A stretch of 64,000 nucleotides of DNA, from contig CAZEDX010000002.1 of NCBI GenBank assembly GCA_964511015.1, forward strand, positions 62,001 to 126,000. Reading direction: 5' to 3'. The translations under genes were made by a program, and so were the position numbers. This DNA comes from FEN-1099 sp964511015 (GTDB lineage: Bacteria > Lernaellota > Lernaellaia > Lernaellales > Lernaellaceae). Below the pieces are notes generated by a model, which saw only the letters and a list, made by a program, of their open reading frames with translations, had not been told where the DNA came from and made no database searches. Positions 25,569 through 34,139 of the stretch are shown here, in pieces. The stretch's first letter is position 1. Every line of letters starts with the position of its first letter.

Positions 25569-26597
25569 ATGAACCAACGGCCGATTGACCCCCACCGTGA
25601 AGCGGATGAGGCCGTATACGAAATCACCCTGCGACCCCGCCGGCTGACGGACTTCGTCGGCCAGCAAGCAACCAAGAAGAACCTCGAAATCTATATCCGC
25701 GCTGCCCACGAGCGGAAGGAGCCGCTGGACCACGTGTTGATCTACGGCCCACCCGGCCTGGGCAAGACCACCCTCGCCCACATCATTGCTGCCGAGATGG
25801 GCGTCGGCATCCATTGCACCAGCGGCCCCGCGCTGGAAAAGCCCGGCGACCTCGCCGCTATTCTGACCAATCTCGCGCCGAATGACGTGTTGTTTATCGA
25901 CGAAGTCCACCGCCTACCAAAGCTGGTCGAGGAAAAGCTCTACCCGGCGATGGAAGACTTTCGCATCGACCTGATCCTCGGCCAAGGTCCGTCGGCGCGC
26001 ACGGTACAGATGCCACTCGAACCGTTCACGCTGATCGGCGCGACCACGCGCATCGGCCTCATCGCCAACCCTATGCGCGATCGCTTCGGCGTGATCGAGC
26101 GCCTCGACTTCTACTCCGGCGACGAATTGTTCACTATCATCAGCCGCAACGCGAAGATCCTCGGCGTGGCGACAGATGACGCGGGCACACGCGAAATAGC
26201 CGGCCGCAGCCGCGGCACACCCCGGGTCGCCAATCGACTGTTGCGCCGCGTGCGCGACTTCGCCCAGATCGAAGGCGACGGCGTCATCGCCAAAGACATC
26301 GCCGCCCGCGCGCTTAGCCGTCTGGGCATCGACGACGCCGGCCTCGACAAAATGGACCAAAGGGTGCTGGTCACCATCATCGATCACTTCGGCGGTGGCC
26401 CGGTCGGACTCGAGACCATCGCCGCCAGCCTTTCGGAAGACAAGGACACGATCGAAGATGTGATCGAGCCGTTTCTCATTCAATGCGGCTACCTGCAACG
26501 GACACCGCGCGGACGCCTAGCGACGCCCCGGGCGTACGAGCATCTGCAGCGCAAGGTACCCAAAGGAGCCAACCTCGAGCTGTTCGAGAACTCATGA
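25569..26597 (+). CDS. ruvB: Holliday junction branch-migration ATPase RuvB
   Basis: A 342-residue AAA+ motor. It has Walker A YGPPGLGKTTLAH, Walker B LFIDEVHRL, sensor 1 in IGATTRIGLIANPMRDRFG and the arginine-finger region GTPRVANRLLRRVRDFAQ. The C-terminal winged helix ends LQRTPRGRLATPRAYEHL. Length matches the family. It starts 3 bases after ruvA, and its stop overlaps the start of the tyrosine phosphatase gene. Confidence 0.97.
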   Translation: MNQRPIDPHREADEAVYEITLRPRRLTDFVGQQATKKNLEIYIRAAHERKEPLDHVLIYGPPGLGKTTLAHIIAAEMGVGIHCTSGPALEKPGDLAAILTNLAPNDVLFIDEVHRLPKLVEEKLYPAMEDFRIDLILGQGPSARTVQMPLEPFTLIGATTRIGLIANPMRDRFGVIERLDFYSGDELFTIISRNAKILGVATDDAGTREIAGRSRGTPRVANRLLRRVRDFAQIEGDGVIAKDIAARALSRLGIDDAGLDKMDQRVLVTIIDHFGGGPVGLETIAASLSEDKDTIEDVIEPFLIQCGYLQRTPRGRLATPRAYEHLQRKVPKGANLELFENS

Positions 26598-27118
26598 GCA
26601 ATAGTGACCACTCATTTCCGGCCTTGCCGCCCGCCAAATCGATTGGCGATATCCTGGTCGTCTGCTCGGCCAACATGTGCCGCAGCCCGATGGCTGAAGC
26701 CCTACTGCGCGCTACACTGCACGCCAACGACGTGCGAGGCATCCGCGTGCACTCGGCCGGCACTATCGCGATTGCCGGCACGGGAGCCAGCGCCGACAGC
26801 ATCAAGACCTGCGCCAATTACGGTTTGGATATTTCTTTCCACCGTTCGACGCCCCTGACGGCCGAACTCGTGCGCCGAGCCGATATCGTGCTGGTCATGG
26901 AAAACAAACACCGAAACAAGGCTCTGGAACTGCGGCCCGACGCCGCGCACAAGGTTTTTCTGATTAGTGATTTCGCCACCGGCTCGTTGCATGGCAAGGA
27001 CCTGCCCGATCCCATCGGCACCTCCGCGGTTTTTTACGATCAGACCTTCCAAATGATGCAGGAAATGATCAATAATCTGGTACAAATGCTGATGGAGCCG
27101 TCCGAAGATGGCACGTAA
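26594..27118 (+). CDS. Low-molecular-weight protein tyrosine phosphatase-like protein
   Basis: A 174-residue protein. The start is ATG 26594 in an ATGA overlap with ruvB; a longer in-frame reading from 26483 lies inside ruvB and is rejected. The active-site loop is VCSANMCRSPMAEALL, with nucleophile Cys24 and Arg30 (C-x5-R). The general acid is Asp140 in DLPDPIG. An N-terminal extension of about 17 residues is variable. Relatives dephosphorylate bacterial tyrosine kinases that control exopolysaccharide (Wzb-type) or act in stress responses. No partner kinase is in the window. It overlaps the next cupin gene by 11 bases. Confidence 0.88.
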   Translation: MSNSDHSFPALPPAKSIGDILVVCSANMCRSPMAEALLRATLHANDVRGIRVHSAGTIAIAGTGASADSIKTCANYGLDISFHRSTPLTAELVRRADIVLVMENKHRNKALELRPDAAHKVFLISDFATGSLHGKDLPDPIGTSAVFYDQTFQMMQEMINNLVQMLMEPSEDGT

Positions 27119-27515
27119 ACGACCGCGGTTTTCGATCATGGAAGTGGAAACCAGCCGCGATGACCGCGGTTGGGTGAGCAATCTGCTAGACTTCCTGCCC
27201 GTCCCACCCGAACGCGTTAAAAACGTACATATCTGCGAAATGAAGATCGGCTGCGTACGCGGCAACCACCGCCATCGCCGGCAAACCGAATGGATCGTCC
27301 TATGCGGCGGACCGTACCGCGTGTTGTTTGAATCCGACGGGGTGACAATCGAAGAGCACATCATGGGCGAACGACCCACCATGCTGACTGTGCTGCCCGG
27401 TACGGCACATGCGATCCGCTTCGAGGGCGAGGGCCTCGGAGTGTTGATCAGCGTAACCGACCAGCCCTATGACTTCGCCACACCCGACGTGGAAAAGGTC
27501 GAGCTGCTCCAATAG
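27108..27515 (+). CDS. Small cupin-fold protein (WxcM/CapF-like)
   Basis: A 135-residue single cupin. Core motifs are MKIGCVRGNHRHRRQTEW (two His in G-x-H-x-H form) and VLPGTAHAIRFEGEG, with a further His for metal binding. The DDRGWVSNLLDF start resembles sugar-nucleotide cupins such as WxcM and the C-terminal half of CapF. The reaction is unknown. It overlaps the phosphatase gene by 11 bases and ends the yebC-ruvCAB run. It converges on lon across 26 bases. Confidence 0.7.
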   Translation: MARKRPRFSIMEVETSRDDRGWVSNLLDFLPVPPERVKNVHICEMKIGCVRGNHRHRRQTEWIVLCGGPYRVLFESDGVTIEEHIMGERPTMLTVLPGTAHAIRFEGEGLGVLISVTDQPYDFATPDVEKVELLQ

Positions 27516-27541
27516 GGCACGCGGTCGGGTACCTCTCGTTC

Positions 27542-29875
27542 TCAGTTGCCGTTCACCAACGCAAAGCGCAGCGCTTCGTCCATGTTGCCGAAAAAGTGCA
27601 GCGTCAGGCCCTTGCGGATGTCTTCCGGAATCTCGTCGAGATCCTTGCGGTTCTTCTCGGGCAAAATGACCTCTTTGATGCCGGCGCGGCGAGCGGCCAA
27701 CACCTTTTCCTTGATGCCGCCGACGGGCAGGATCTGCCCGCGCAAGGTCACTTCGCCGGTCATTGCCAGGTTGTGGTGCACGCACTTGCCGGTGAACAGA
27801 CTGGCCATCGAAGCCAGCAGCGTGATGCCCGCCGACGGGCCGTCCTTGGGGATCGCGCCGGCCGGGATGTGCACGTGGATATCGACCTCTTCGAACTTGT
27901 CGGGGCTGATGCCGAACTCCTCGGCCTTGCTGCGCAGGTAAGACAGCGCCGCGCGGGCCGATTCCTTCATCACGTCGCCGAGATGGCCGGTCAGGGTCAG
28001 ATTGCCCTTGCCCTTCATCATGGTCGCTTCGATGAACAGGATGTCGCCGCCCGACGGTGTCCAGGCCATACCCGTGGCTACACCGGGCACCGCGGTACGT
28101 TCGGCAACCTCCGGGAAGTAGCGCTGCGATCCGAGGATCGCCGCGACCATCTTCTTGTTGACCGACACCTTCTTGGCTTCGTTCGAGGCAATCCGCTTGG
28201 CCGCGCCACGGCACAACGCGGCGATGTTGCGCTTCAGATTGCGCACGCCGGCCTCGCGCGTGTACTTGTCGATCACCTCATTCAACGCGCCGTCGGAGAT
28301 GTCAAAGTTTTCTTTGCTCAGGCCGTTGTTCTCCATTTCCTCCGCGATCAGGTGCCGCTTGGCGATTAGCACCTTTTCTTCCTGTGTGTAACCGGGGATT
28401 TCAATGATCTCCATGCGGTCGAGTAGCGGCGGCGGAATGGTGTCGGCGATATTGGCCGTGCCGATAAACAGCACGCGGCTCAGGTCGTACGGCATTGCCA
28501 GGTAGTTGTCGTTGAAGCTGTCGTTCTGCTCCGGATCGAGCACTTCCAACAGAGCCGACGAAGGATCACCGCGGAAGTCCTTGCCGACTTTGTCCAATTC
28601 ATCGAGCATGAAGACCGGATTGCCGGTGCCGGCCTTCTTGATGCCCTGAATGATACGACCGGGCAGCGCGCCTATATATGTGCGGCGGTGGCCGCGGATT
28701 TCCGCCTCGTCGTGAATGCCACCCAGGCTCATGCGCACGAACTGACGCCCCATCGCGCGCGCAACGGATTTGCCCAGTGAAGTCTTGCCGACACCCGGAG
28801 GGCCGATCAAACAGAGAATCGGGCCTTTAACGTCTGGCTTCAACTTGCGCACCGATAGGTATTCCAGAATGCGTTTCTTGACCTTTTCCAGCCCGTAGTG
28901 GTCTTCGTTGAGGATCTGCTCGGCCTCGTTGATATCGAGGTGGTCCTCCGAGTATTCGCCCCAAGGCAGTTCAAGAATGGTGTCGATGTAGGTCTTGGCT
29001 ACGGTATATTCCGGCGACGAAGGTGGTATCTTCACCAGCCGCTTGACCTCTTTCTCTACGGTCTTGCGCGCTTCCTCACTGAGCTTGACCTTCTCCATGC
29101 GCTTGCGCATTTCGGCCACTTCGTCCTCGACCGACTCGTCCTCGCCCAGTTCCTTACGGATCGCGTCCATCTGCTTTCGCAGGTAATAGTCACGCTGGCT
29201 CTTGTCCATCTCGCTCTTAACCTGCTGGTCGATGCGCTTCTTGGTCGAGAGCATGTCCAGCTCGGCGGTGAGCAATTGCACGACGCGCCGCGCCCGCGCT
29301 TTGACGTCGAGCGTTTCGAGCACGGTCACCTTCTCGTCGATCGTCGTGTTCAGGTGGGTGGCGATCAAATCGCACAACATGCCCAGGTTGTCGACCTCTT
29401 CGACGAACTGCCGTGCTTCCTGCGGCAACGACGGGTTCTTCTGAATCACCTCGGCCGAAAGCTCCTTGACCTTGGTAAACAGTGCGCCACGTTCGACATC
29501 GTCTTCGTCAATGTCCTCCGGATAGTCGACCTCAACCTGCATCGTGGGTTTGATATCGACGAAGCGGATAATGCGAATGCGGTGTTGCCCCTGCAGTAAC
29601 ACCGTCTTGCCGCCGCGGCGGTCGTTCGCGGTACGCAGGATCTTTGCCGCCACGCCCATATGGTGAATGTCGGCTCCGGTCGGCTCCTCAACCTCTGGAT
29701 CGAACTGGGTGAATACGCCGATAATACCGCCGGACGCTTCGGCCAACTCCAGCGCCTTCAGCGAAAACTGGCGACCTACCGCCATCGGAGAAATCGTGCC
29801 GGGAAACAACGTCGCATTGCGCAGCGGTAGAACCGGAAGAATATTCGGCAACTCAGAACTATAAGACTTGCCCAT
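27542..29875 (-). CDS. lon: ATP-dependent protease Lon
   Basis: A 777-residue cytoplasmic protease. I choose ATG 29875 because AAAGGAGG lies 5 bases upstream, not the longer reading from 29896. The N-terminal LON substrate domain covers about 10-210, followed by a coiled coil (SEMDKSQRDYYLRKQMDAIR). The AAA+ module has Walker A IGPPGVGKTSLG and FMLDELDKVGKDFRGDP. The C-terminal serine protease has Ser681 in KDGPSAGITLLASM and Lys in GGIKEKVLAARRAGI. It degrades misfolded and regulatory proteins. It is monocistronic. Confidence 0.96.
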   Translation of the reverse strand: MGKSYSSELPNILPVLPLRNATLFPGTISPMAVGRQFSLKALELAEASGGIIGVFTQFDPEVEEPTGADIHHMGVAAKILRTANDRRGGKTVLLQGQHRIRIIRFVDIKPTMQVEVDYPEDIDEDDVERGALFTKVKELSAEVIQKNPSLPQEARQFVEEVDNLGMLCDLIATHLNTTIDEKVTVLETLDVKARARRVVQLLTAELDMLSTKKRIDQQVKSEMDKSQRDYYLRKQMDAIRKELGEDESVEDEVAEMRKRMEKVKLSEEARKTVEKEVKRLVKIPPSSPEYTVAKTYIDTILELPWGEYSEDHLDINEAEQILNEDHYGLEKVKKRILEYLSVRKLKPDVKGPILCLIGPPGVGKTSLGKSVARAMGRQFVRMSLGGIHDEAEIRGHRRTYIGALPGRIIQGIKKAGTGNPVFMLDELDKVGKDFRGDPSSALLEVLDPEQNDSFNDNYLAMPYDLSRVLFIGTANIADTIPPPLLDRMEIIEIPGYTQEEKVLIAKRHLIAEEMENNGLSKENFDISDGALNEVIDKYTREAGVRNLKRNIAALCRGAAKRIASNEAKKVSVNKKMVAAILGSQRYFPEVAERTAVPGVATGMAWTPSGGDILFIEATMMKGKGNLTLTGHLGDVMKESARAALSYLRSKAEEFGISPDKFEEVDIHVHIPAGAIPKDGPSAGITLLASMASLFTGKCVHHNLAMTGEVTLRGQILPVGGIKEKVLAARRAGIKEVILPEKNRKDLDEIPEDIRKGLTLHFFGNMDEALRFALVNGN

Positions 29876-30060
29876 CGGGCCTCCTTTGGCTTCCAAGCAT
29901 CAATCTAATCACTCTTGATCCGTATTCAAGCTCCATGCCCATTTGTCTCACCATTCGTTTCACTTGTCGAAATCCATCCGTCGCTTAATTTTGCGGATTC
30001 GACTGGTTAGGGTCAACCAAAGGCAAGAAAAAAATCGACCACGCGGCGCGGTTGGCGGGC

Positions 30061-30098
30061 AAGACAAAGGGGGAAATCTCCAAGCAGAGACTTCCCCC
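30061..30098 (-). terminator. Intrinsic terminator of the tRNA-Leu gene
   Basis: On the minus strand, GGGGGAAGTCTC (30098-30087) pairs with GAGATTTCCCCC (30080-30069) around a 6-base loop, with one G-T wobble. TTTGTCTT follows. It begins about 7 bases after the tRNA 3' end. Confidence 0.8.
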
Positions 30099-30104
30099 TA
30101 CTGA

Positions 30105-30188
30105 TGCGGAAGGGGGGAGTTGAACCCCCACGGCCTTGCAGCCACTGGACCCTGAACCCAGCGCGTCTACCAATTCCACCACTTCCGC
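30105..30188 (-). tRNA. tRNA-Leu (anticodon CAG)
   Basis: An 84-base class II tRNA. The acceptor stem GCGGAAG pairs with CTTCCGC, and the D-loop has GAATTGGTAGACGC. The anticodon CAG is at 30154-30152 inside loop TTCAGGG. A long variable arm (GGCTGCAAGGCC) and the T-arm GGGGGTTCAACTCCCCC follow. The 3' CCA is not encoded (the genome reads TCA) and must be added by a nucleotidyltransferase. It reads CUG leucine codons. Confidence 0.95.
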
Positions 30189-30218
30189 ATGGTGACCCGC
30201 TGTGCAAGTGCGCGTATC

Positions 30219-30247
30219 TATCTACAGATATCGACGCCCCCTGTCAA
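30219..30247 (-). promoter_or_regulatory. Sigma-70-type promoter of tRNA-Leu
   Basis: On the minus strand a perfect TTGACA (30247-30242) is followed after 17 bases by TAGATA (30224-30219). The start would be near 30212, about 24 bases before the mature tRNA 5' end. Confidence 0.55.
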
Positions 30248-30358
30248 GCGCAAAAAGCGACTCGGCCCAAGTCGCCCCGTCATACGCGGCAAATCATTGA
30301 CACCTCTCTGGGGCCAGTGCTACCCTTGCCGCAAGCTTCGCGACGAAGGAGAGTTCTT

Positions 30359-31924
30359 TTGCGCGCAAATATTGTTCTGATTGCCCTTCTTGTGCTGGGT
30401 GCCGCATTGGCGAGCTGCCAGGATGTCGAAAGCCAGCCAGCCTACGAAACGCCCTGCACGACGGATATCGAGGACTCCAGTTACGATAATGCCTACCGGG
30501 CTGTCTTGGGCTTCGGCGAAGGCGCCCATGCCGCGTTGCGGCTGGCGCTGTCCGACCCCGGCCGATTCAACGTCGTGGTCGCGCTGGACGGACCGGTCGA
30601 CATGCGGCGCCTGCTGGCCGACCTCGAAGCCGATCTATCTGCCTTTGACAACTGGCCCGAAACCCCGTCTCGTGACGCCCGCCTGGCGCGCTGGCGCGAC
30701 TTGCTCGGCGCGTTTGGGAACCCGTTGTACGAAGACAGTACGAGCGCATTCTATCCGCCTGGCCTGACTGCGGCGGATTTCTCTCCTTATGAACCGCAGA
30801 CCCTGCCCGGCCTCATCAGCCCCGACAACCCCGATGGGTCGTTGCCGACTGTGACGATCAAAGACGCCAGCGGCGTGGCGGTTGATTTCGCCGTGGCGCA
30901 CGACCTCAACGGCAACGGCGTGCGCGATGAAGGTGAACCGGTCGTCATGCAACTGCATGAACCGTTCACCGACCAGAACGCCAACGGCTGGTACGATATC
31001 GGCGAGCCTTACCAAGACTACGGTCTCGATGGCGTGGCCGGCACGGACGACACCGGCGAAGACAACGATACGTTCGACTACCATCCGCGCGTCGCCGACT
31101 GGCTGGCGAACGACCCACTGGCACTGGCCGCAGATGCCAGCCTCGACCTCACCGCCGGCTATCGGCAAAGCATCTACCTCGACGCCCTGCAAAACAACCC
31201 GTGGAACTACTACACGGATATCGTCGCGCTGGCCGACCTGCTGGCGGCTCGCCTCGACGGGGTGGACGAAGCGACCGACGAGTTCTGCATTACTAACCGG
31301 CTGGGACGCTATGATGCATTCCTCAGCGACATCCCCGCGCTGGTCGATCCACTCTGGTTCGGCGAGAAATACGCCTTCTTCGATCTGCCCGGCGGCGGCG
31401 ACGATCCCTGGTCCAACGCGGCCGATACCACCCGCATGGCCCGCTGGTCGCAGGCGCTAAGCTTCCTTTCGCAACGCATGCCGAACGGCCTGTACGACAA
31501 CAAGCCGCACGAGAGTCCGGCGGACTGGCAAATCTATTCGTTTTACAGCGAAGCGCTCGGCCGCGACGTCGAATTCGGCGTCGGCTATCCGGCCGGCTAC
31601 TTCGACAGTAGCGCTTCGTGGAAGAGTTATCCGGTGGTCTATGTGTTCCACGACCGTGACAGCAACATCAGCGACTGGTACGAATTGCTCGTCCGCCAGG
31701 GCGACCTGGCCAATCGCCTGCTTACCAAACAGATGCTGCTGATCGTGGTCAACGGCTCGCGCACGCTCGACGACGGCCGCGGCTTTGGCTACTACGTCGA
31801 TCAGGCCGGCGACGAACTCGGCGGTGCCTACGGCGAGATGGTTGACGAATTGTTCAACTTTGTGGAAGGCTCGTTCCGCGTCCAGGTTGACGATTTGAGC
31901 CGTGACGAAGAAGACGACGACTGA
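30359..31924 (+). CDS. Esterase-like lipoprotein with apparently permuted halves
   Basis: A 521-residue lipoprotein. The start is TTG 30359 (AAGGAG 9 bases upstream), giving signal RANIVLIALLVLGAALASC with Cys20; a longer frame running through the tRNA is rejected. Residues 45-85 (YRAVLGFGEGAHAALRLAL, VVVALDGPVD) resemble the nucleophile-elbow half of esterase-D-type alpha/beta hydrolases. Residues 390-510 (ALGRDVEFGVGYPAGYF, YPVVYVFHDR, MVDELFNFVEGSFRV) resemble the N-terminal half of the same fold. The order is therefore reversed. The elbow reads GFGEG instead of G-x-S-x-G, so the usual Ser is missing. Residues 181-235 are Asp/Asn-rich with EF-hand-like repeats, and the tail is acidic. Probably surface-exposed; activity doubtful. 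Confidence 0.68.
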   Translation: MRANIVLIALLVLGAALASCQDVESQPAYETPCTTDIEDSSYDNAYRAVLGFGEGAHAALRLALSDPGRFNVVVALDGPVDMRRLLADLEADLSAFDNWPETPSRDARLARWRDLLGAFGNPLYEDSTSAFYPPGLTAADFSPYEPQTLPGLISPDNPDGSLPTVTIKDASGVAVDFAVAHDLNGNGVRDEGEPVVMQLHEPFTDQNANGWYDIGEPYQDYGLDGVAGTDDTGEDNDTFDYHPRVADWLANDPLALAADASLDLTAGYRQSIYLDALQNNPWNYYTDIVALADLLAARLDGVDEATDEFCITNRLGRYDAFLSDIPALVDPLWFGEKYAFFDLPGGGDDPWSNAADTTRMARWSQALSFLSQRMPNGLYDNKPHESPADWQIYSFYSEALGRDVEFGVGYPAGYFDSSASWKSYPVVYVFHDRDSNISDWYELLVRQGDLANRLLTKQMLLIVVNGSRTLDDGRGFGYYVDQAGDELGGAYGEMVDELFNFVEGSFRVQVDDLSRDEEDDD

Positions 31925-31939
31925 TCGCGGAGCGCAGCG

Positions 31940-32404
31940 GTGGCGGGCAACTGGGTGGTGCAAGAAGTGACCGAGGCGGACCTGCCGGACATTCTAGCGC
32001 TCGAGCAACGCGCGTTTCCCGTGCCATGGCACCTGGACAGCTACGAATCCGCGCTGGATCGACCGAGCCGGATTTTCCTCGCTCTGCGCGACGGCGGCCG
32101 GCTGGTGGCCTATGCGCTCTCGTGGTTGGTCGTCGACGAAGTGCATATCCTGAAAGTCGCCACCGAACAGGACTACCGGCGCCGCGGGCTCGCCTCGTTA
32201 TTGCTGGAAGAAACGTTGTACCGCGCAGCCCAACAGCAACCGGTGACGGCGTGGTTGGAAGTACGCCCCTCGAACTCCGCCGCCCGCGCACTGTATGCAA
32301 GCCTAGGTTTTCGCGAGGTCTACGTGCGAAAAAGGTACTATACTGATAACGGCGAGGACGCCATTGTCCTGGCCAAATCCATCCTCGTCGGGGGAACTGC
32401 TTGA
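31940..32404 (+). CDS. rimI: Ribosomal-protein-alanine N-acetyltransferase-like GNAT
   Basis: A 154-residue GNAT, GTG start 31940. Family marks are the start VVQEVTEADLPDILALEQRA, FPVPWHLDSYESAL, VHILKVATEQDYRRRGLASL (acetyl-CoA loop RRRGLA), LEVRPSNSAARALYASLGF and REVYVRKRYYTDNGEDAIVL. These match RimI, which acetylates the N-terminus of ribosomal protein S18. Other substrates are possible. The stop overlaps the TTG start of pyrK by 4 bases. Confidence 0.85.
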   Translation: MAGNWVVQEVTEADLPDILALEQRAFPVPWHLDSYESALDRPSRIFLALRDGGRLVAYALSWLVVDEVHILKVATEQDYRRRGLASLLLEETLYRAAQQQPVTAWLEVRPSNSAARALYASLGFREVYVRKRYYTDNGEDAIVLAKSILVGGTA

Positions 32405-33216
32405 CGCGCAAGCATCAACTCGATGCAACCATCGTCGACACCGAACCGCTCGGCGCGCACTACCGCCGGGTGACGTTGCGGGCGCCGGCCATCGCCGCCG
32501 AGGCGCGGCCCGGACACTTCGTCACCCTGCGGCTCGACCGGCCCGGATTCCCCCTGCTGCGTCGGCCGATCGGCATCCACCGCATAAGCGGTGATCAGGT
32601 GCAGTTGCTGATCAAGATTGTCGGATCCGGCACGGCGCAACTTGCGGCAGCGCTCATCGGTGAAACGATCAACGTCGTCGGCCCGCTAGGCAATGGCGTG
32701 TTCGTCGTTGACCCGCAACGTCCGTACGTACTGCTGGTGGCCGGCGGCATCGGCATCGCCCCCCTGCTCTTTCTGGCCGATTCCCTGGTGGTCGACAAAG
32801 CACTTCGACCCGCGTTGCTGTTCGGCGGAGCAACGGCTGAAGATTTGCCGGCCGCCGACGACTTCCGTCGCCTCGGCCTGGAACTGGCGCTAACCACCGA
32901 AGACGGCAGCGCGGGCCGGCGCGGGTTGGTAACCGCCGAACTGACCGACCGTCTCGCCGCCCTGCCCGCCGCCGCGACACAGGTGCTGGCCTGCGGTCCA
33001 CTGTCGATGCTACGCGCGGTGGCGCGAATCTGCCTGGCGCGCGGGGTGCAGTGCGAGGTCAGTCTGGAAGCGGTGATGGCTTGCGGCCTCGGTTCCTGCT
33101 ATGGCTGCGCGGTCGAGCTGGCGCACGGCGACGCCGCGGCCGAGGTGCAATACGCGCGCGTCTGCCACGACGGGCCGGTCTTTTTTGCCGACCGTCTGCA
33201 ATGGGATGAAACATGA
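32401..33216 (+). CDS. pyrK: Dihydroorotate dehydrogenase electron-transfer subunit
   Basis: A 271-residue flavoprotein, TTG start 32401. The FAD part has RPGHFVTLRL and FPLLRRPIGIHR. The NAD part has LLVAGGIGIAPLLFLADSL and ACGPLSMLRAVA. The C-terminal [2Fe-2S] site is in MACGLGSCYGCAVEL plus the later VCHDGPVF. It passes electrons from dihydroorotate via PyrD to NAD. It overlaps pyrD by 4 bases, and the two proteins form the class 1B complex. Confidence 0.93.
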   Translation: MTRKHQLDATIVDTEPLGAHYRRVTLRAPAIAAEARPGHFVTLRLDRPGFPLLRRPIGIHRISGDQVQLLIKIVGSGTAQLAAALIGETINVVGPLGNGVFVVDPQRPYVLLVAGGIGIAPLLFLADSLVVDKALRPALLFGGATAEDLPAADDFRRLGLELALTTEDGSAGRRGLVTAELTDRLAALPAAATQVLACGPLSMLRAVARICLARGVQCEVSLEAVMACGLGSCYGCAVELAHGDAAAEVQYARVCHDGPVFFADRLQWDET

Positions 33217-34139
33217 GCGGTGTCGATCTCGCCGTCGACCTGGGCCGTGGGTTGCGTCTGCGCAATCCGGTGATGACCGCTTCAGGCACCTTCGGATATG
33301 GGCTGGAATACGCCGGTCTGCTCGATCTGTCGCAGCTCGGTGCGGTGGTGGTAAAGGGGCTCTCGCCCCAACCGCGCGCCGGCAACCACCCGCCCCGCGT
33401 CGTCGAGACCGCGAGCGGTATGCTCAACGCCATCGGGCTGCAAAACCCTGGCGTCCACGCGTTCCTTAATGAGAAGCTGCCACGCCTGGCCGAGTTGGGC
33501 GCCACCGTCATCGCCAACGTCTACGGCCAGTCGGTCGAAGACTACGTATACGTCGTCGATCAGCTTAGCGGACCGGCCGCGGCGGCGGTGGCCGCGCTGG
33601 AGATCAACGTCAGCTGCCCCAACGTCAAAGCCGGCGGCATCGCGTTCGGCACGCGGGAAGACCTGCTCGGCGGGCTGGTCGAACGGCTGCGCGGGCGCAC
33701 TGGCAAGCACCTGATGGTCAAGCTCTCGCCCAACGTCACCGACATCGTCGCGCTCGCCCGCATTGCAGTGCAAGCTGGTGCCGATTCGCTCTCCGCGATC
33801 AACACACTGCTCGGCATTGCCATCGACCTCGACAAACGCACGCCGCACCTGGGCAATGTCACCGGCGGACTGAGCGGGCCGGCGATCAAACCGGTAGCCC
33901 TGCGCATGGCTTGGCAGGTCGCGCGCGCGGTGGACGTGCCGGTGGTCGGCATCGGCGGCATCATGAACGGCCGTGATGCGCTCGAGTTCATTTGCGTTGG
34001 GTGCGCCGCGGTGCAGGTCGGCACGGCCAGCTTCCAGGATCCACAGGCCCCGCTGCGCATCATCGGCGAAATAGCCGACTACCTCGCCGCGCACGGCTTG
34101 GCCGGCATCGGCGAATTGCGCGGTTCCTTCCGCGCCTAA
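33213..34139 (+). CDS. pyrD: Dihydroorotate dehydrogenase, class 1B catalytic subunit
   Basis: A 308-residue FMN TIM-barrel enzyme of de novo pyrimidine synthesis. MTASGTFGYGLEYAGLLDL, VVVKGLSPQPRAGN and MLNAIGLQNPGV match PyrDB. The catalytic base Cys is in EINVSCPNVKAGG (class 1), not the Ser of class 2. LSAINTLLGIAIDL and VVGIGGIMNGRDALEF bind FMN. The PyrK partner directly upstream means NAD is the acceptor, so the enzyme works without quinone or oxygen. The stop overlaps the convergent VCBS gene by 4 bases. Confidence 0.94.
   Translation: MSGVDLAVDLGRGLRLRNPVMTASGTFGYGLEYAGLLDLSQLGAVVVKGLSPQPRAGNHPPRVVETASGMLNAIGLQNPGVHAFLNEKLPRLAELGATVIANVYGQSVEDYVYVVDQLSGPAAAAVAALEINVSCPNVKAGGIAFGTREDLLGGLVERLRGRTGKHLMVKLSPNVTDIVALARIAVQAGADSLSAINTLLGIAIDLDKRTPHLGNVTGGLSGPAIKPVALRMAWQVARAVDVPVVGIGGIMNGRDALEFICVGCAAVQVGTASFQDPQAPLRIIGEIADYLAAHGLAGIGELRGSFRA

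Noticed and set aside
27300..28214. 304-codon minus-strand frame overlapping lon
   Set aside because: Out-of-frame shadow of lon with Gly/Arg-rich composition.
30104..30358. N-terminal extension of the esterase-like lipoprotein through the tRNA-Leu gene
   Set aside because: It would translate antisense through the tRNA and its promoter. TTG 30359 has a ribosome site and starts a proper lipoprotein signal.
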